Shown here piece after piece: positions 34,478 to 45,590 of a stretch of DNA of 64,000 nt. The notes beneath the pieces were generated by a model, which was not told where the DNA came from, ran no database searches, and was given only the letters and a program-made list of their open reading frames with translations. Source of the DNA: Bryoerythrophyllum caledonicum (lineage: Eukaryota; Streptophyta; Bryopsida; Pottiales; Pottiaceae); contig OZ020518.1 of assembly GCA_963971425.1 (NCBI GenBank), positions 31,378,770-31,442,769 on the forward strand, given 5' to 3'. Position numbers and translations under genes: made by a program. How positions within the stretch are numbered: position 1 is the first letter of the stretch; every line of letters begins with the position of its first letter.

Positions 34478-36200
34478 TTAATAAGGGGTTTTGAAGTTTG
34501 AGGGGTGAGTATGGATAATTTTAAGGGGGGTCGTTGTGTTGGGGAGAGGTTGGTTGTTTTCAATTTTACGTTTATGTAGTAAAATGGACATGGCGTATTG
34601 GATGGCGATGGTGTTAATGTTTTTAAAGGTGGTTTTAATTATTTCGATGGGTATTTTGAAGGTATCTTCTAGATTTTTTATAGATGGGATGAAGGTGGTG
34701 GCCCGAGCGCCAGATGTGATTATAATAAGGGGGTCCACATTCCATCCAAGGTTCATGATGTCGTCAATAAGGGGTTGGTATTTATCTAATTTGTTTTGGA
34801 TTGTTTCCGGGGAAAATCTATCGTTACAATATGTGAATTCAATGAATTGAATAGTGTAGTCTTGGTTTATGTGATCGGGTGGTGGGTCATTATATGATAA
34901 TCCTCTAACACATAGTATGTCCGGTTTGAGCCTAGCATTGCAATGACATCTTTGATTTTCACATGAACATGGGAATAGCCAGGGGGGGACCGTATTTTCG
35001 TGTGGGTTGTTGTTGAAGGTTCCGGCATTCATTAGGATAAAACATCTCGATTTGTTGTAGGAGGTGATTAGCTTTCGAATTTCCCATACCGCTTTATTAT
35101 GTCTTTTAACGATTAAGGAGTGTATGTGGTGATTTTGGCATTTGAGTAGGACATGAAGCCACGTGTCGGGGTCCGTTGAGGGGCACATGGGGCATGTTAT
35201 GGATGGGAATCTTTCTATTCCATAGAAGAGTTGTTTGCAAGCGTTTCCCATATACCGGCCGGTACAGAATTTGATGAGGCATGTTTTTTGTGAGTCGGAG
35301 ATGCTAGGATTTTTCCAAAATTTTGTAGAGAGTTCATTATCTATGTTATTGTTATTAGTCCATTTTTCAATGTTAGGGATATTTTCTGTTATTGTGTCGA
35401 GATTGTTGTAGAGGCCTTGTTTTTGGAGGTATTCGTCCAGAAATCTAATTGGGCCTTTGTCGGGGGTATCTTCTCTGGAAGGCCAGTCTTCTCTTTGGAA
35501 GTAGTATGGGGTAGCATGAGCATGTTTGTGTAGGTCTTTGGCCGTTTTGTGTGCTTTCTCTCGACCTTCTTTTGCTAATTTATCTGCTTGTTCATTGCCA
35601 TCAATATTGGCATGGGCTCTCACTTTGTGGAAGGTTGTGGTGTGCATTCGATTCTGTAACATTTGAATTATTGACATTAATATTGTTTGGTTGGGGTGGC
35701 TATTGTGAAGGGTAGGGTGTATTATTTGAGTATTTAGTAGGTAAAGTGCATTTATGCAATCAGTAAATATATGAGCGGGTTCATTATTGTATTTTGTTGT
35801 GATGATTTGTAAAGTTTTGTGAATGGCCATAAGTCTTGCTCTTAGGATATTTTGTAGTCCATGGAGTCTTTTGGCTAGTTTAATTTCTTTGGTAGGATTG
35901 TATATGCCATATCCAGCTTTTTGTCTTCGCCAATTCCCCGGGTTAATTTGTTCTGGTGGCTTAAAGGATCCATCAGTATAATAGCTATGTGCGGGATTAA
36001 ATTTTGGTGTCGAATGAGTTGGATAGTTAGGAAGGGGGGGGCGGTGTAAACAGGATGTGTTGTTAATGTAGTTTAGTTTGGACCATTTTTTACTTCGGTT
36101 AACGGATGTTTGTATGGGTGTAGGTGGGACCAGTCTTGTGTATAATCTGTGTATGTTTAAGTTTTGTGTTATGGAGGTGAGTTCGGCAATTCGTTCTATG
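34478..36200 (-). pseudogene. LINE ORF2 C-terminus: RNase H, knuckle, PD-(D/E)XK nuclease
   Basis: RNase H begins with HSYYTDGSF (first Asp), continues RARLMAIHKTL where the usual Glu is Arg, then AHIFTDCINALYLL (Asp) and VRAHANIDGNEQADKLAKEG (final Asp). A 450-codon open frame (35830-34478) holds the rest. A CPMCPSTDPDTWLHVLLKC segment follows, like the zinc knuckle of LINEs, then CSCENQRCHCNARLKPDILC, IQFIEFTYCNDRFSPETI, NKLDKYQPLIDDIMNLGW and IITSGARATTF. The PD..E-x-T..K..KY..GW spacing matches restriction-like endonucleases of R2-type elements. The missing Glu of RNase H is also absent from the copy at 16034, so it may be a property of the family. Confidence 0.75.
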
Positions 36201-36259
36201 GTGCTGAGGGTTTGATTTTGATGGTGGACGCATATTATTTGTAATGTAGATGGTTCAAT

Positions 36260-37780
36260 TCAGGGTTTTTTTAACTCGGGTGGAGTAGTAGGTTCTTCGT
36301 ATGATATTGAATCTGCTTCAAATAATGCAAGTATGTGAGAATCTGAAAATGGGTTTAAGTGTTGGTCACTGTTTTGGTACCAGTTGTGGTTTGGTGCTAT
36401 GATGATTGTATTTGTGTTGTTTGGGTCTTGTTTGGCGGCAAGTCGGGCCCAATGTATTGCTTGTTCCATTTCCTTCTCATTGTGGGGGTGGGCTATACCA
36501 TTACCTATCCATTTGTAATCAAAGGTTTTTCCTAATGACCCGAATATTTTGTCTCGTTCAAAAGGGGAGTAGAATTTTTTTTAGTTTGGTAGAACATGTG
36601 ACCGGGGAAGAAAAGTATGATTGTTCAATGTTAAAGGTGGAGATTAGCAAGTCTAAAATAGGTGTGGGTATCGTGTATTGCGCATTTTTGAGAGGGTCAT
36701 TTTTTGGGATTCGGTATTTATATCTTTGGTGTAGCCAAATTAGTTCGGTTTCAAAGGGTTGGGTTGGTGGTTCTATGTTTGTAGGAGATTGTAGTTTTGT
36801 GTTGTATTGATTCCATAACCATTGGAGTCGAGTGGTCGGAATAGAGTGCAGATGTCGTCCATTTTCTTCATATAAGTGTGCTTGACTATTATTTATTTTA
36901 ATTGTGTTTGAGGATGTAAGGATATCATTTTCGGGGTTACATTTTGTTGTATAAATGTTTAAGAGTGGGATAAATATGGGTGGAGTTACGGATCTGGGGT
37001 CTGAGAACTGTTCTTGAGGGTGGTGAGCTAGGATGATTTCCGAGTAAGTTTTGTTTTGAATTTTTTGGTAGTATTGTTTTAATTTTTCGGTGTTATGTGT
37101 GGAGGTATTGGTGTCGTGTCGTGGAAAGAGGTCTCTTTGAGGAAGCCATTTGTTGTATGTATTATTATTGTGTTGCCATTGGCATAAATATTTTGTGTAG
37201 TTATTTTGTATATTATTTGTGTCTGTGTGTTGGATATGTTTGTGGTGTGTGATGTTGTTAATGGGGTATGTGGTAGGATTTTTGGAAATGTATATTGGAG
37301 GACGGGGATGTTGTGTGTGTGGAGGATTAGGGGGATTGACTTGTGTATGGATGTTTCTTGGGGTAATGTTATTGTTGATGGTAGTGAATGCGTCTTGAAG
37401 TGTATAAGAGTGTGCGTGTGTGTTGCAAGGGTTATGACATGTAGTGGGGCATGTTGATTGGCAAAAAAGTTGTATAGCAATATTTAGGGCACTTTTTAAA
37501 AGTTTGGATGGGGTGAAGTGGTAGTTTTTGAAGTCTTCATTATTCATGATGTGCCGTTAGGTAAAGTGATTTGTTTTAGTTCAAAAATATTTTTTGAGAG
37601 GAGTTTTTGTAGAAGATTTTGAGAGAGTTGGGCATTTAGTGTGTTGTGATTTGGTGTTTCTTGGCGCCATATTATTTCTAGTGGTGTAGGGTCAATGAGG
37701 AAGTTTGGGAACGTACTTTTAAGGTGGACTTTAGCTATGTGTTTTAGTAAGAAGAGTGTTCGTGTGATTGGTGATCTCAT
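36260..37780 (-). pseudogene. LINE ORF2 linker between RT and RNase H
   Basis: About 500 codons in three pieces (37780-37544, 37547-36558, 36469-36260). Rich in Asn, Thr, Pro and His, with few conserved features; one segment (EQAIHWARLAAKQDPNNTNT followed by IIIAPNHNWYQN) looks globular. The first two pieces overlap by ATGA, the stop of one and the ATG of the next. No domain recognised. Dualen elements are described as carrying extra domains in this general area, but nothing here proves one. Confidence 0.5.
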
Positions 37781-37894
37781 ACAATTACTTTTTTTGATTC
37801 TGGGTATATTTTTGCCTCCACCATATTGGGCGAGGACATAATGAGTTAATCCATTATATATTTTTCCAAGTCTTCCTTTGTCATTTAGAGCATT

Positions 37895-38915
37895 TTATAA
37901 TTGTTCACCTATACATCGGAGATATGCATTTTTGAGGGAGAACGCTTCAAGCCCAAATAGATTATGTGGAAGTTGGATTATCGCATTTGACATACATTTT
38001 GGTAGTCCGCATATGGTTTTTTGTACGGTTATTATCTTCTGGTCAAGTTTTTTGATAGCTGGCATAGAGTATGGCACACTGTAGAAGCTGTATGCTATAC
38101 CTGGGCGTATTACTGTATCAATCATTTTTATTTTTTGTTTCATGGTGGCCAGACATGTTGTTAGTTCTTTGCATTGTTTGATGAGTTATGTGGTTGTAGT
38201 ATGAATTTGGATTTTCCATTTTAGTGAGGGAACAAGGTTTGTACCTAGGTATATGTAGGGTTCATTTTGGTGTAATATAGGGATTGGTTGGTTGCGGTAA
38301 TTGATGTTAGAAGCTTGCATTAGGGCTTTGAAAGTGGTTGGGTTTATTTTGGATTTGTTAGGGCATCCGGTAGCGGCACATTTTGGGACTCCTACGTCCA
38401 TACCGGTCCATTTGCAGTATCTATTAATTTTATTGAGTTGTATTTGAATAGATTTAATTTCGCTAGTTATGACTGCGAGGTTGTCAGCATATGCTGCAGA
38501 GTTTATGGTGGTTTGTGATGTACCAAAGGTGTATCCATTATTACCTCGCTCCAGCCATCTTAGTAGTGGTTCTAAGAATATAATAAATAAGTATGGGCTA
38601 AGGGTATTTCCTTGTATAGTTCCTCTTTGAATGGGTATTGGTTTTGTTTTTCCGAAGTGTTCTCCAATATAGTAAGTGGATGATTGGGAGTAGATGTTTC
38701 CAATAAGTGTAGTTGCATCTTTTGGGAAGCCAAGATCCGTCATTATTGCTAATAGTCTAGTATGGTCGATCGAGCCAAAGGCATTTTTGAAATCGACGTA
38801 TAATATGATATATCTTGATTTGTAAAGCGCGCGTCTTTTAGTGCGGCTATTATAGTTTGTATTTGTCGGGCGGTACTTCTTTCTGCTCTAAAGCCTTCTT
38901 GGCTATCATGTAGGA
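37895..38915 (-). pseudogene. LINE reverse transcriptase
   Basis: Copies element RNA into DNA at the nicked target. Readable order: SQEGFRAERSTARQIQTIIA, a frameshift near 38830, YIILYVDFKNAFGSIDHTRL (first catalytic Asp), PIQRGTIQGNTLSPYLF, then AAYADNLAVI. The last box should be YADD; the second Asp is Asn (GAC to AAC). Thumb segments follow (YIYLGTNLVPSLKWKI; IDTVIRPGIAYSFYS). In-frame stops occur at 38186 and 37895 and just upstream at 38917. The upstream finger motifs NKAPGPDRIPNSIL and LLYKKGDPSTLSNHRPIALA are in the preceding ORF (40275-38917). Confidence 0.8.
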
Positions 38916-38916
38916 T

Positions 38917-40593
38917 TTAAAATTTTTCACCGTATGAGGATAAGATGTAGGTAAGTGTACTAGTGAAGAGTTTATATATTGTCTTGGCTAATGCAATTGG
39001 TCTATGGTTGGATAATGTAGACGGGTCTCCTTTCTTGTATAGTAAAATTGTTGCGCTTGATTTCCATGAAGCCGGTATTTGTTTTTGTTTGTAACAGTGG
39101 GAAAAGAAAATGAATAGGAGTTTGTGAAATCTTGGAGGCATGTTTTTGAGTATTGAATTTGGTATGCGATCTGGGCCTGGGGCTTTGTTGTTACCCAGGT
39201 TTTGAAGGCATGTGTCATATGTGGCTCTGTTAAAGTACGTATGTAGTGGATTTTCTGGTTCGCCTCCTTTGTCTAAGGTAAATCCATCAAAGCCATGCCA
39301 TGGGTATTGGCGTACAGCACATGTACAATCAATTGAATGTTGTGGTTGGTAATTGCATGTTGGTACTGTGGGTCTATTGTTTTTTGTTTGTTGATTGAAT
39401 ATTTCATTTGCGATGTCTTCGGGGCTAGTTAAAATATTATTATATTGATCTATGATACAATCTAGTGGTGGGGATTCTAGGTTCTTAAAGACTTTTCTGT
39501 AAATTTTCTTAGGGCTAATTTCATATAATTGTCTATATTTTGAGATGGCTTTTTTAATGTTATCTTTAGTGTATTTTGTGGTTATTTTCCGGGCTTGTAT
39601 ATTGGCATTTTTTGCAATTAGCGCAATATCTTTTATCCATGTATCATGGGGTATATCCGGGGGCGGTGGAGTCGGGATTTGGGTATGGTGTAGAGTTAGT
39701 AGTTCATTGCATATGGGGTGGTTACGCCATTGGAGATTATTTTTTACAATTCTTATAGTTTTCCGTATAATATGATATGTAGTAAGATGTTGTTTCCAAG
39801 TTTTAGAGAACTTGCGGGGTAAATAGCCTCCTTGTTGAGATGTTCTGTTTGTTGTGTGGGGTATTGGGTTGGCTCTACAAGTTTGTTCTAGTGTGTTGGA
39901 GATTTTTTTGATGAGTATATCTAGGGTTTGACACGCTTCTTGCCATTGTGTTTGTGATAGTTGGTTGTTGTTTTCAAGTCTATTTATGAGGGAGTCTGTT
40001 TGCGTGGATTTTTCTTCAAAAAAATTTGTGGAGAATTGTGTATCGGTTTTTATGTAAGTGAGGTTTAAGTTTTCGGTGAAGTGGCGCCATTGGTAGTCTA
40101 TGGTTTGAGGAGGGGTGTTATGATTCCCATTTTGGCGTCCTATTAATGCTATGTCTCTATTGAAGTCTCCGCATAGTATATATGTGTGATTGGGGTTATT
40201 ATTTATTTGAGATGTGATGGTGTTTTGTATGTCATTGATCAAGCTAGTATCTTCGGGATGGAATGGCATATACATGTGAAGAACTAACCATGGTTGTAGT
40301 GGATAATTAGTGATTTTTATTATTTCGAGTTAAGGAGATATGTTCATTGGGGTGGGGATTTTTTTGATGTTGCCCGGGAAAGCATATTTTTTATGTATTA
40401 GTGTAAGGAGGCCACTTCGGCCCGGTGTGTATGGTCTTCGTTGTTGAATGCATCTTGTAAGTGCATGTGTATTGTTGAAAATGAGTTTATAGTCTTGGAA
40501 TAGCTTTTGAATATATTTTGTGGATATTGTGGCGGATAATTTTGTTTCTTGTATAGCTATAATGGCTGGCGGTGTGTTTGTGTGTGTGACCAA
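38917..40593 (-). pseudogene. LINE APE-type endonuclease and RT N-terminus
   Basis: AP-like endonuclease that nicks target DNA. Visible motifs: PAIIAIQETKLS (metal-binding Glu), YTPGRSGLLTLIH, and YILCGDFNRDIAL (GDFN). An in-frame TAA at 40330 splits the domain. After GDFN the sequence goes TYIKTDTQFSTNFF and then to a linker; the expected final SDH motif is not seen, so a short internal deletion near 40000 is likely. The downstream part carries the RT fingers. The frame is otherwise open for 452 codons. Confidence 0.75.
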
Positions 40594-41244
40594 AGTTTGT
40601 AAGCTAGGAAGGGCAGTGTTTAGAGAGGAGGCATTCCATGTGGTTATATATGTGTTTTCTTGATTTGAGTTGTTGTTTTGGTTTTGAGTTGTTGTTTTGG
40701 AGAAGGTATGAGATTGTTGGGAAGGTATGGGAATTTTTGTTTTATAGTATCTTGTGATGGTGGTATATGATGATTGTGTAGAAAATCATATAGTTCTTTA
40801 TGTATTGACGTATTATTTTTTATAATATTTTGGTTATTTTCAATGAATGATATATAAGGATGTGTTAATATGGGTGTTAATATGTCTTTCGGGGGGGTTT
40901 TGTAGGTTAGCAAGGGAGTTTAGTAATGTATTAGTCCATTGAGTTATGTTTGGGCTTTGTGGGTTTAGTAGGAGGTTACATTTGTCTATGTGTGGGTGTA
41001 TTGTAGTTACTATGGCGTATAGGATGTGTGTTGAGGGGTGTTCATTTTGTTGTTGTATATATTGGATAATGTGTGGATGTGTATTGGTATATAATTGGTA
41101 CAGTGTATGTGTTGATTTTAGTATAGGTGCAAATGCTTGGGCAATATGTCTGTATTCCGGTTGTAATTTTATTGTGTTTGGTATGAAGTATAGTTTGGCA
41201 TTCTTTTTGTGTTGGGTTGGGTGTCTTTTTAGTATGTTTGGCAT
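40594..41244 (-). pseudogene. LINE segment between 2A motif and endonuclease
   Basis: Starts at MPNILKRHPTQHKKN directly after the 2A-like motif and runs 134 codons to a stop at 40840; a second frame (40913-40644) overlaps. Helical-looking, Ile/Asn/His-rich, no recognised domain. It would be the N-terminus of the enzyme-bearing product if the 2A skip worked. Confidence 0.45.
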
Positions 41245-41271
41245 AGGTCCTGGGTTGGTTTCTATGTCTCC
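41245..41271 (-). other. 2A-like ribosome-skipping motif GDIETNPGP
   Basis: Nine codons that read GDIETNPGP, a perfect match to the 2A consensus (G/H)D(V/I)ExNPGP. Upstream residues YELLIIL give the hydrophobic helix that 2A needs. A TGA (41272-41274) now stands directly before the Gly; one C-to-T change from CGA would explain it. 2A sequences are known from APE-type LINEs of trypanosomes and several animals, where they separate the lead peptide from the enzyme part. The sequence match is certain; activity is not testable here. Confidence 0.8.
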
Positions 41272-41832
41272 TCATAGTATTATTAGTAGTTCATAATGTG
41301 GCGATTTGTTATTATGTTTGACAGTTATATGTTTTTTTGTTTGTCTAGTATACTTTTTTGTTTTGTTTTTGATTTTTTCTTTGTTTTGAAAGGTGTAAGT
41401 GTTATGTTTTCTTTCTTTTGAGTGGGTTTCCCTTGAACTATTTCTCTTTGGTTTATGGTTTTGTTTTGGTGTTTTGTTTTGTATGTTGTTTTTGTTAATT
41501 GGTTTGGTGTTTGCTTGTATATCTTGGTTTGAGTTAGTCTTAATGTGTGGGTATTGGTTTGTATTTTTGCATCTTTTTTCGTATGTGGTGTATGTTGTGT
41601 TCATGTTTGTGTGTGTATGTGTTTTGAAGGTAGGATTTTTTCTTATGTATGTATAAGTATTTGTATGTATGTTTTGAGAGTTTGTAGTTGTATGTATTTT
41701 GGTAGTTGTATTGGTATATGTACTTGAATATGTATATATGTATTCCTCTTTGTATAGAGTAATGTATTTGTATTGAATATGAAGTTTAATACAATGTTTA
41801 TACGCCCCATGTACGGGTGTATGATTGTGCAC
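41272..41832 (-). pseudogene. LINE lead segment upstream of the 2A motif
   Basis: Open 186-codon frame very rich in Thr, Asn, Lys, Tyr and His, for example NRNSSR-like and KERKHNTYTFQNKEKIKNKT. No ATG starts it (the first start-like codon is GTG at 41832), so it was probably part of a longer ORF2. Low complexity argues for caution, but its frame leads exactly into the 2A motif. Confidence 0.4.
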
Positions 41833-41939
41833 TACTACGCATAGTGTATTAGTATAGTATCCATAATCTATACTAGACTTTTGTGTATGTATTTGGTATA
41901 GTGTATGGTCAATGGTAATTACTTTGTAGTCCTTGAAGT

Positions 41940-43561
41940 CTACAAGTTTGGCGGCTTGTCTTCAATCATGGGTGTTGCCATACTCCCCGTGATGGCTTGC
42001 ATTGAAGCAAGTGCGGCGCTCATTGCTTGTTGGATGCTCATCATTTGGGTCTTCAATTCTTCATGTTTTTGATCGGCATACTCTCGTGTCTCTTTCCTCA
42101 TCCTTTTGTTGCTTTCCTCCATAGCCGACTCAACAATCTCCAACACATCTTGCTTGGTGATGTTGGGGGAGGATTCTTGTATCTTGAAGGTCTCCACCGT
42201 GTTGACCATGGCGGCGTTTACGTCATCAAACCCGAATGTCTTCACTTGTGCTTCGGAGGGGGGTTCCGTTCCTTCTAGACTCCTCCGGTGTGGTGCAAAC
42301 TCTACAAGGTACCTCCCACGGTAAAAGTTTTGTTTACAAATTGCTTGTAAACAATTGGGTTAGTACAATGAACGTTAGCACTACCATTGTGCCTAGTTCC
42401 ACATTCTTTATGGAACCAAATAGATCTAGTGTTAGTATCACCAATGATTTTGCGGATGGCATCACTTGTATCACAAACACTCATAGGAATGGGTAGAGGA
42501 GAGAGGGTTAGAGTTAAGGCATCCTTTTTAGCCTTAGTTTCTTGTGAAAACTTCCCTCCGGTGATGTGTTTAGCTTGCATGACTTCGTGGTGTGTGGTGA
42601 CTTGATGTAATTGGATCTTCTTTGCTTCTTGAGGTGTGGTAGTCATGATGAACGCATGGGTGTCATTGATGCCCTTTTGGACAGCGGTAATCTCGAACCC
42701 TTGCCCCCTTCGAAAGCTATTCAAGAAGGCGTCCTTGAAGAGGTTGTTGGCCGAAATGCCCTTCAAGTTTTCACTCTTCACCTTGACAGAGAGGTTAGAA
42801 TGCCTAGCAATATTTTGGTAACTCTTACAAACCTTTCCAATGACGTTGTGACCATCTAGCTTAAGAATGAAGAGTCTAAGCCCCTTAAGCATCATGATAC
42901 CATCAATTTCGGATTTTAGCAAGTGTAGTTTAATTATCCCTGCCCATACACCTTTCTTTCCCGCATTTTTGACACTCGAGCATTGAATAGAGATAGGGTC
43001 GATGAGATCATTTCCAAGTTCTATACCCATTATTTCTAGTCTTTTTGTAACCATTATCTTGATTTCATCATGCATGATTTGGGAGGAAGGGGGTTCAAAG
43101 TATTTTGCGATATGAAAATCGAGAGCCAAACTTGTGGAGGTGTTGATATTGATATCGAAGGGGAGTTGGGTGATGTTGTAGTGTTGCCCCTCCACTCCAT
43201 TTCTTGTGCTTGGATATAGGAGTTGCAGGATGTGAGGGAAAGCCACCTTTGCCATGCTTGCCTCGTCCGCTTCTTCTACCTTCAATCCTCTTGTTATCAT
43301 GTCTTCGGCGGTTTCTCCACTATAGAGCTCTTGAAGTCCTTCTTCAATTGCAAGAGCCTCCATAGTGAGATACCCCAACCAAAACTTAAAATTCGCACTT
43401 ACCGGTTGGGTTATGTGCGGTGGATTTTCTTCTATCATGACGTTCTTCATCTTCTTGCTTGTGGTAGGGGTTCCACTGGTTTGTCTTGGTATCCTCTCAA
43501 TCAACATTGTGTCATCGTCCATCTTTTCATTGAAATTGAGGAGTCTTTTTATGCTGCCCAT
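41940..43561 (-). pseudogene. LINE ORF1 protein
   Basis: Probable RNA-binding/assembly protein of the LINE. ATG at 43561 (MGSIKRLLNFNEKMDDD), 419 codons to a stop at 42302. A frameshift near 42320 would extend it through RGRYLVEFAPHRRSLEGTE into FGFDDVNAAMVNTVETFKIQ, ending at 41940, about 540 codons in total. The C-terminal part is a strong coiled-coil candidate (EESNKRMRKETREYADQKHE). A CTRHNG/CTNP Cys-His cluster lies near the frameshift. I do not recognise the central domain (LRLFILKLDGHNVIGKVCKS). Position and strand tie it to ORF2. Confidence 0.6.
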
Positions 43562-45001
43562 GAACCTTAATGCACTACTTTTGGCTTGTAGGTAGGTTAC
43601 TATGTGGAGGAGGAAGGTCGCTATAGGAGGGGGGAAGGTCTCAGGACTTGTGAAGGGGATCGCTGGGTTTGTGAGGGAGGTAGGATTGCAGGGGAAGTTC
43701 CTAAGGGAGGTCGTAGGGGGGAGGGAGAGTCTCTGGGGGGTTGTAAAAGGGGAAGTGGGGTCGTAAATGAGTAGGTCGTGGGTTAGGGGGGGGCAACAGA
43801 GAGGTCGCAGGGAAAACCGTTGGGAGCTAGGTCGCAGTATTTCTAGGTTGCAATGTCCTAGTACTACAGTCTGAGAGCAGGTCGCAGGGAGTGCCTTCCG
43901 GGCCGCGAGGTTTTCTTGTATGCGGGGCGGGGGCGGAGGGTTTGCTTGTCTGCGGGGCGGGGGCGGAGGATTTGCTTGTCTGCGGGGTGGGGGCGGAAGG
44001 TTTGCCTATCTGCGGAGCAGAGAGTTAGATAGGCTGTAGGGCGGGGGGTTTGTTTGGCTTCGGAGCGGGGGATGTATTTGTCTGCAGGGTGGGGGGTGTT
44101 CTTGCTAGTAGGGAGGGGGGTTTACATGATCTCGGGACGGGGGTTTCGTATGGTTTCTGGGCTGGGGGTTCTCTTTGTTGCTGGCAGGGGGTTTGGCAGG
44201 GTGTTTGTGTGGATGTCTACTGAGGGTGAGTACTGGGAGGAGGAAGCTGCGGGGTTTATGGGGTGGGGAGTGTTCTCTTATTTCTTGACAATGGGTTTTT
44301 TTAGGAGGGGAGTGTGTGTGCGTTCTGAGGGAGGGGGGTGTGTGGCTGTGTCTTGGTGAGGGGGTGTATATGGGGCTGTAGAGGTGGATCTTTGGGGAGG
44401 GGATATAGTCTACGTATTTGAGGAGGGGGATGTGAGGATTCCGTGAGGATGGGGAGGGGGAGGAGCTGTAGATAGTATAGTTTTGGTTCTGGGAGGGTCG
44501 GGAGAGGGAAAGGCTGTTAGCTGAGTTGAAGAGGAGCTGCGAGGGGGAGGGTCTGTGGGTTTTGTGTTTTGTGCGTTGGGAGGGACGGGATGGGAGATAG
44601 TGCTGGGGTGGATTCTGGGTGGTTCTGGGGAGGGGAAAGATATGCGGTAGGATCTGGAGGGACTGGAAGGAGGGGGATTTGTGGGAGGGGGAATGTTTGT
44701 GATCAGGGTGTGGTGTGTCTCGGGTGGTCGGAGGGGGAGTTGTCCTGGAGTTGTAGTTTGATAGGTTCGACGGGGGTAGAGGGGGGGAAGGACTGTGGGT
44801 GGGTTCATGTATGTTTGGGGGAGGTAATGAGGAGGAGGAGCTGCGGGTTCGGTGAATGGGGTGAGAGGAGAGGAGGGGGAGGGGGGAGGAGGGAGGGAGG
44901 GGAGAGATGCAATGGAGAGAGAAGGGAAGGTGGGGGCGATGGGAGGGAGGGGGTACGTGTTGCGAGTGGAGGGGGGCTGGGAAGAGATGAAATGAAAACA
45001 A
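43562..45001 (-). repeat. C-rich (plus strand G-rich) 5' region of the LINE
   Basis: Extreme strand asymmetry: long runs of GGGG and GGAGG on the plus strand over 1.4 kb. A 30-base unit TGCGGGGCGGGGGCGGAGGG repeats about three times at 43919-44010, and a GGTCGCAGG motif recurs at 43765-43890. A Pro/Ser-rich open frame (44105-45001) covers half of it but has no ATG and simply mirrors the composition. Probably the 5' UTR/promoter of the LINE. Confidence 0.5.
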
Positions 45002-45588
45002 GGGTTTAGACGATCTAACTTATCTGTTTTGTCTTCGTTTCGACGAAGGTAGGATGTGCTCCTTCCAGCTCTGCTGCGTTGGTGTGTACTGCTTGTCTCT
45101 GTGATGTTTGTTGCTGCTTTGGATGTACTCTTCGCCTCTGTAGTGTTTGTTTCTGCTCTGATGCGACTAAGGGCAGCTCTATCACGTAATATACTCTCTT
45201 GTGTTATGAAGGTTGTTGCTGCTCCGTTACCTCTAGAAGAACAGTTTCTGCTACTACACTTGTTACTTTTGATAAAACATACGAGTATGTGTTCACGGCT
45301 GAATATTACATAAATGAAAACTAAGTCTACTAACGAAAATTTGCAATAAATGAAGGAGTAAGGAATAGCCTGTGATAGCGATTTGAAGCTGCATTGCAGC
45401 AGTGTTGGATGGTGCCTTCGCTCTATCTTGAAACTTGAGATCCTAGGTTGGGGAAGGGGAGACTTGTTGGAGAGGTTTCCAGATCTGATCCCTATACTTC
45501 CAGATCAGGGATGATTCGTTTTCTACGTGCTCTAAGGGATTGCAGATCTAACCCCAACACTAAGTTCCCCGCTTCAAAGCATACTTTG
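45002..45588. other. Unassigned DNA between LINE and Tc1 element
   Basis: Mixed composition; a short plus-strand frame at 45056-45313 with Leu/Val-rich sequence is not supported as a gene. It contains two AGATCTGATCC-type words near 45480 and 45545. Confidence 0.35.
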
Positions 45589-45590
45589 TA

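Larger units (their letters stand above)
34241..45001 (-). mobile_element. Dual-endonuclease LINE (Dualen-like), near full length
   Basis: A non-LTR retrotransposon of almost 11 kb. On its sense (minus) strand it has a C-rich 5' region, ORF1, a Thr/Asn/Lys-rich lead segment, a 2A-like motif, an APE-type endonuclease, a reverse transcriptase, a long linker, RNase H, a Cys/His knuckle and a C-terminal PD-(D/E)XK-like nuclease, followed by a 3' UTR ending in a GC hairpin and (TTC)n. Having both APE and restriction-like nuclease is the defining trait of Dualen/RandI elements described from Chlamydomonas. Several stops, frameshifts and a changed RT catalytic box show that this copy is dead. Its 5' border is not fixed; 45001 marks the end of the C-rich block. 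Confidence 0.8.

Noticed and set aside
36406-36810. Plus-strand open frames over the LINE (for example 36406-36810, 41399-41656)
   Set aside because: They are antisense shadows of the minus-strand LINE ORFs, with Cys/Val/Leu-rich composition typical of reversed Asn/Thr/His codons.
37544-37547. Programmed stop-restart (ATGA overlap) inside LINE ORF2
   Set aside because: It sits between RT and RNase H in an element with many other random stops and shifts; an ordinary frameshift explains it.
44105-45001. 298-codon Pro/Ser-rich frame on the minus strand
   Set aside because: It has no ATG start (the first codon is TTG), and the sequence only reflects the C-rich composition of the LINE 5' region.
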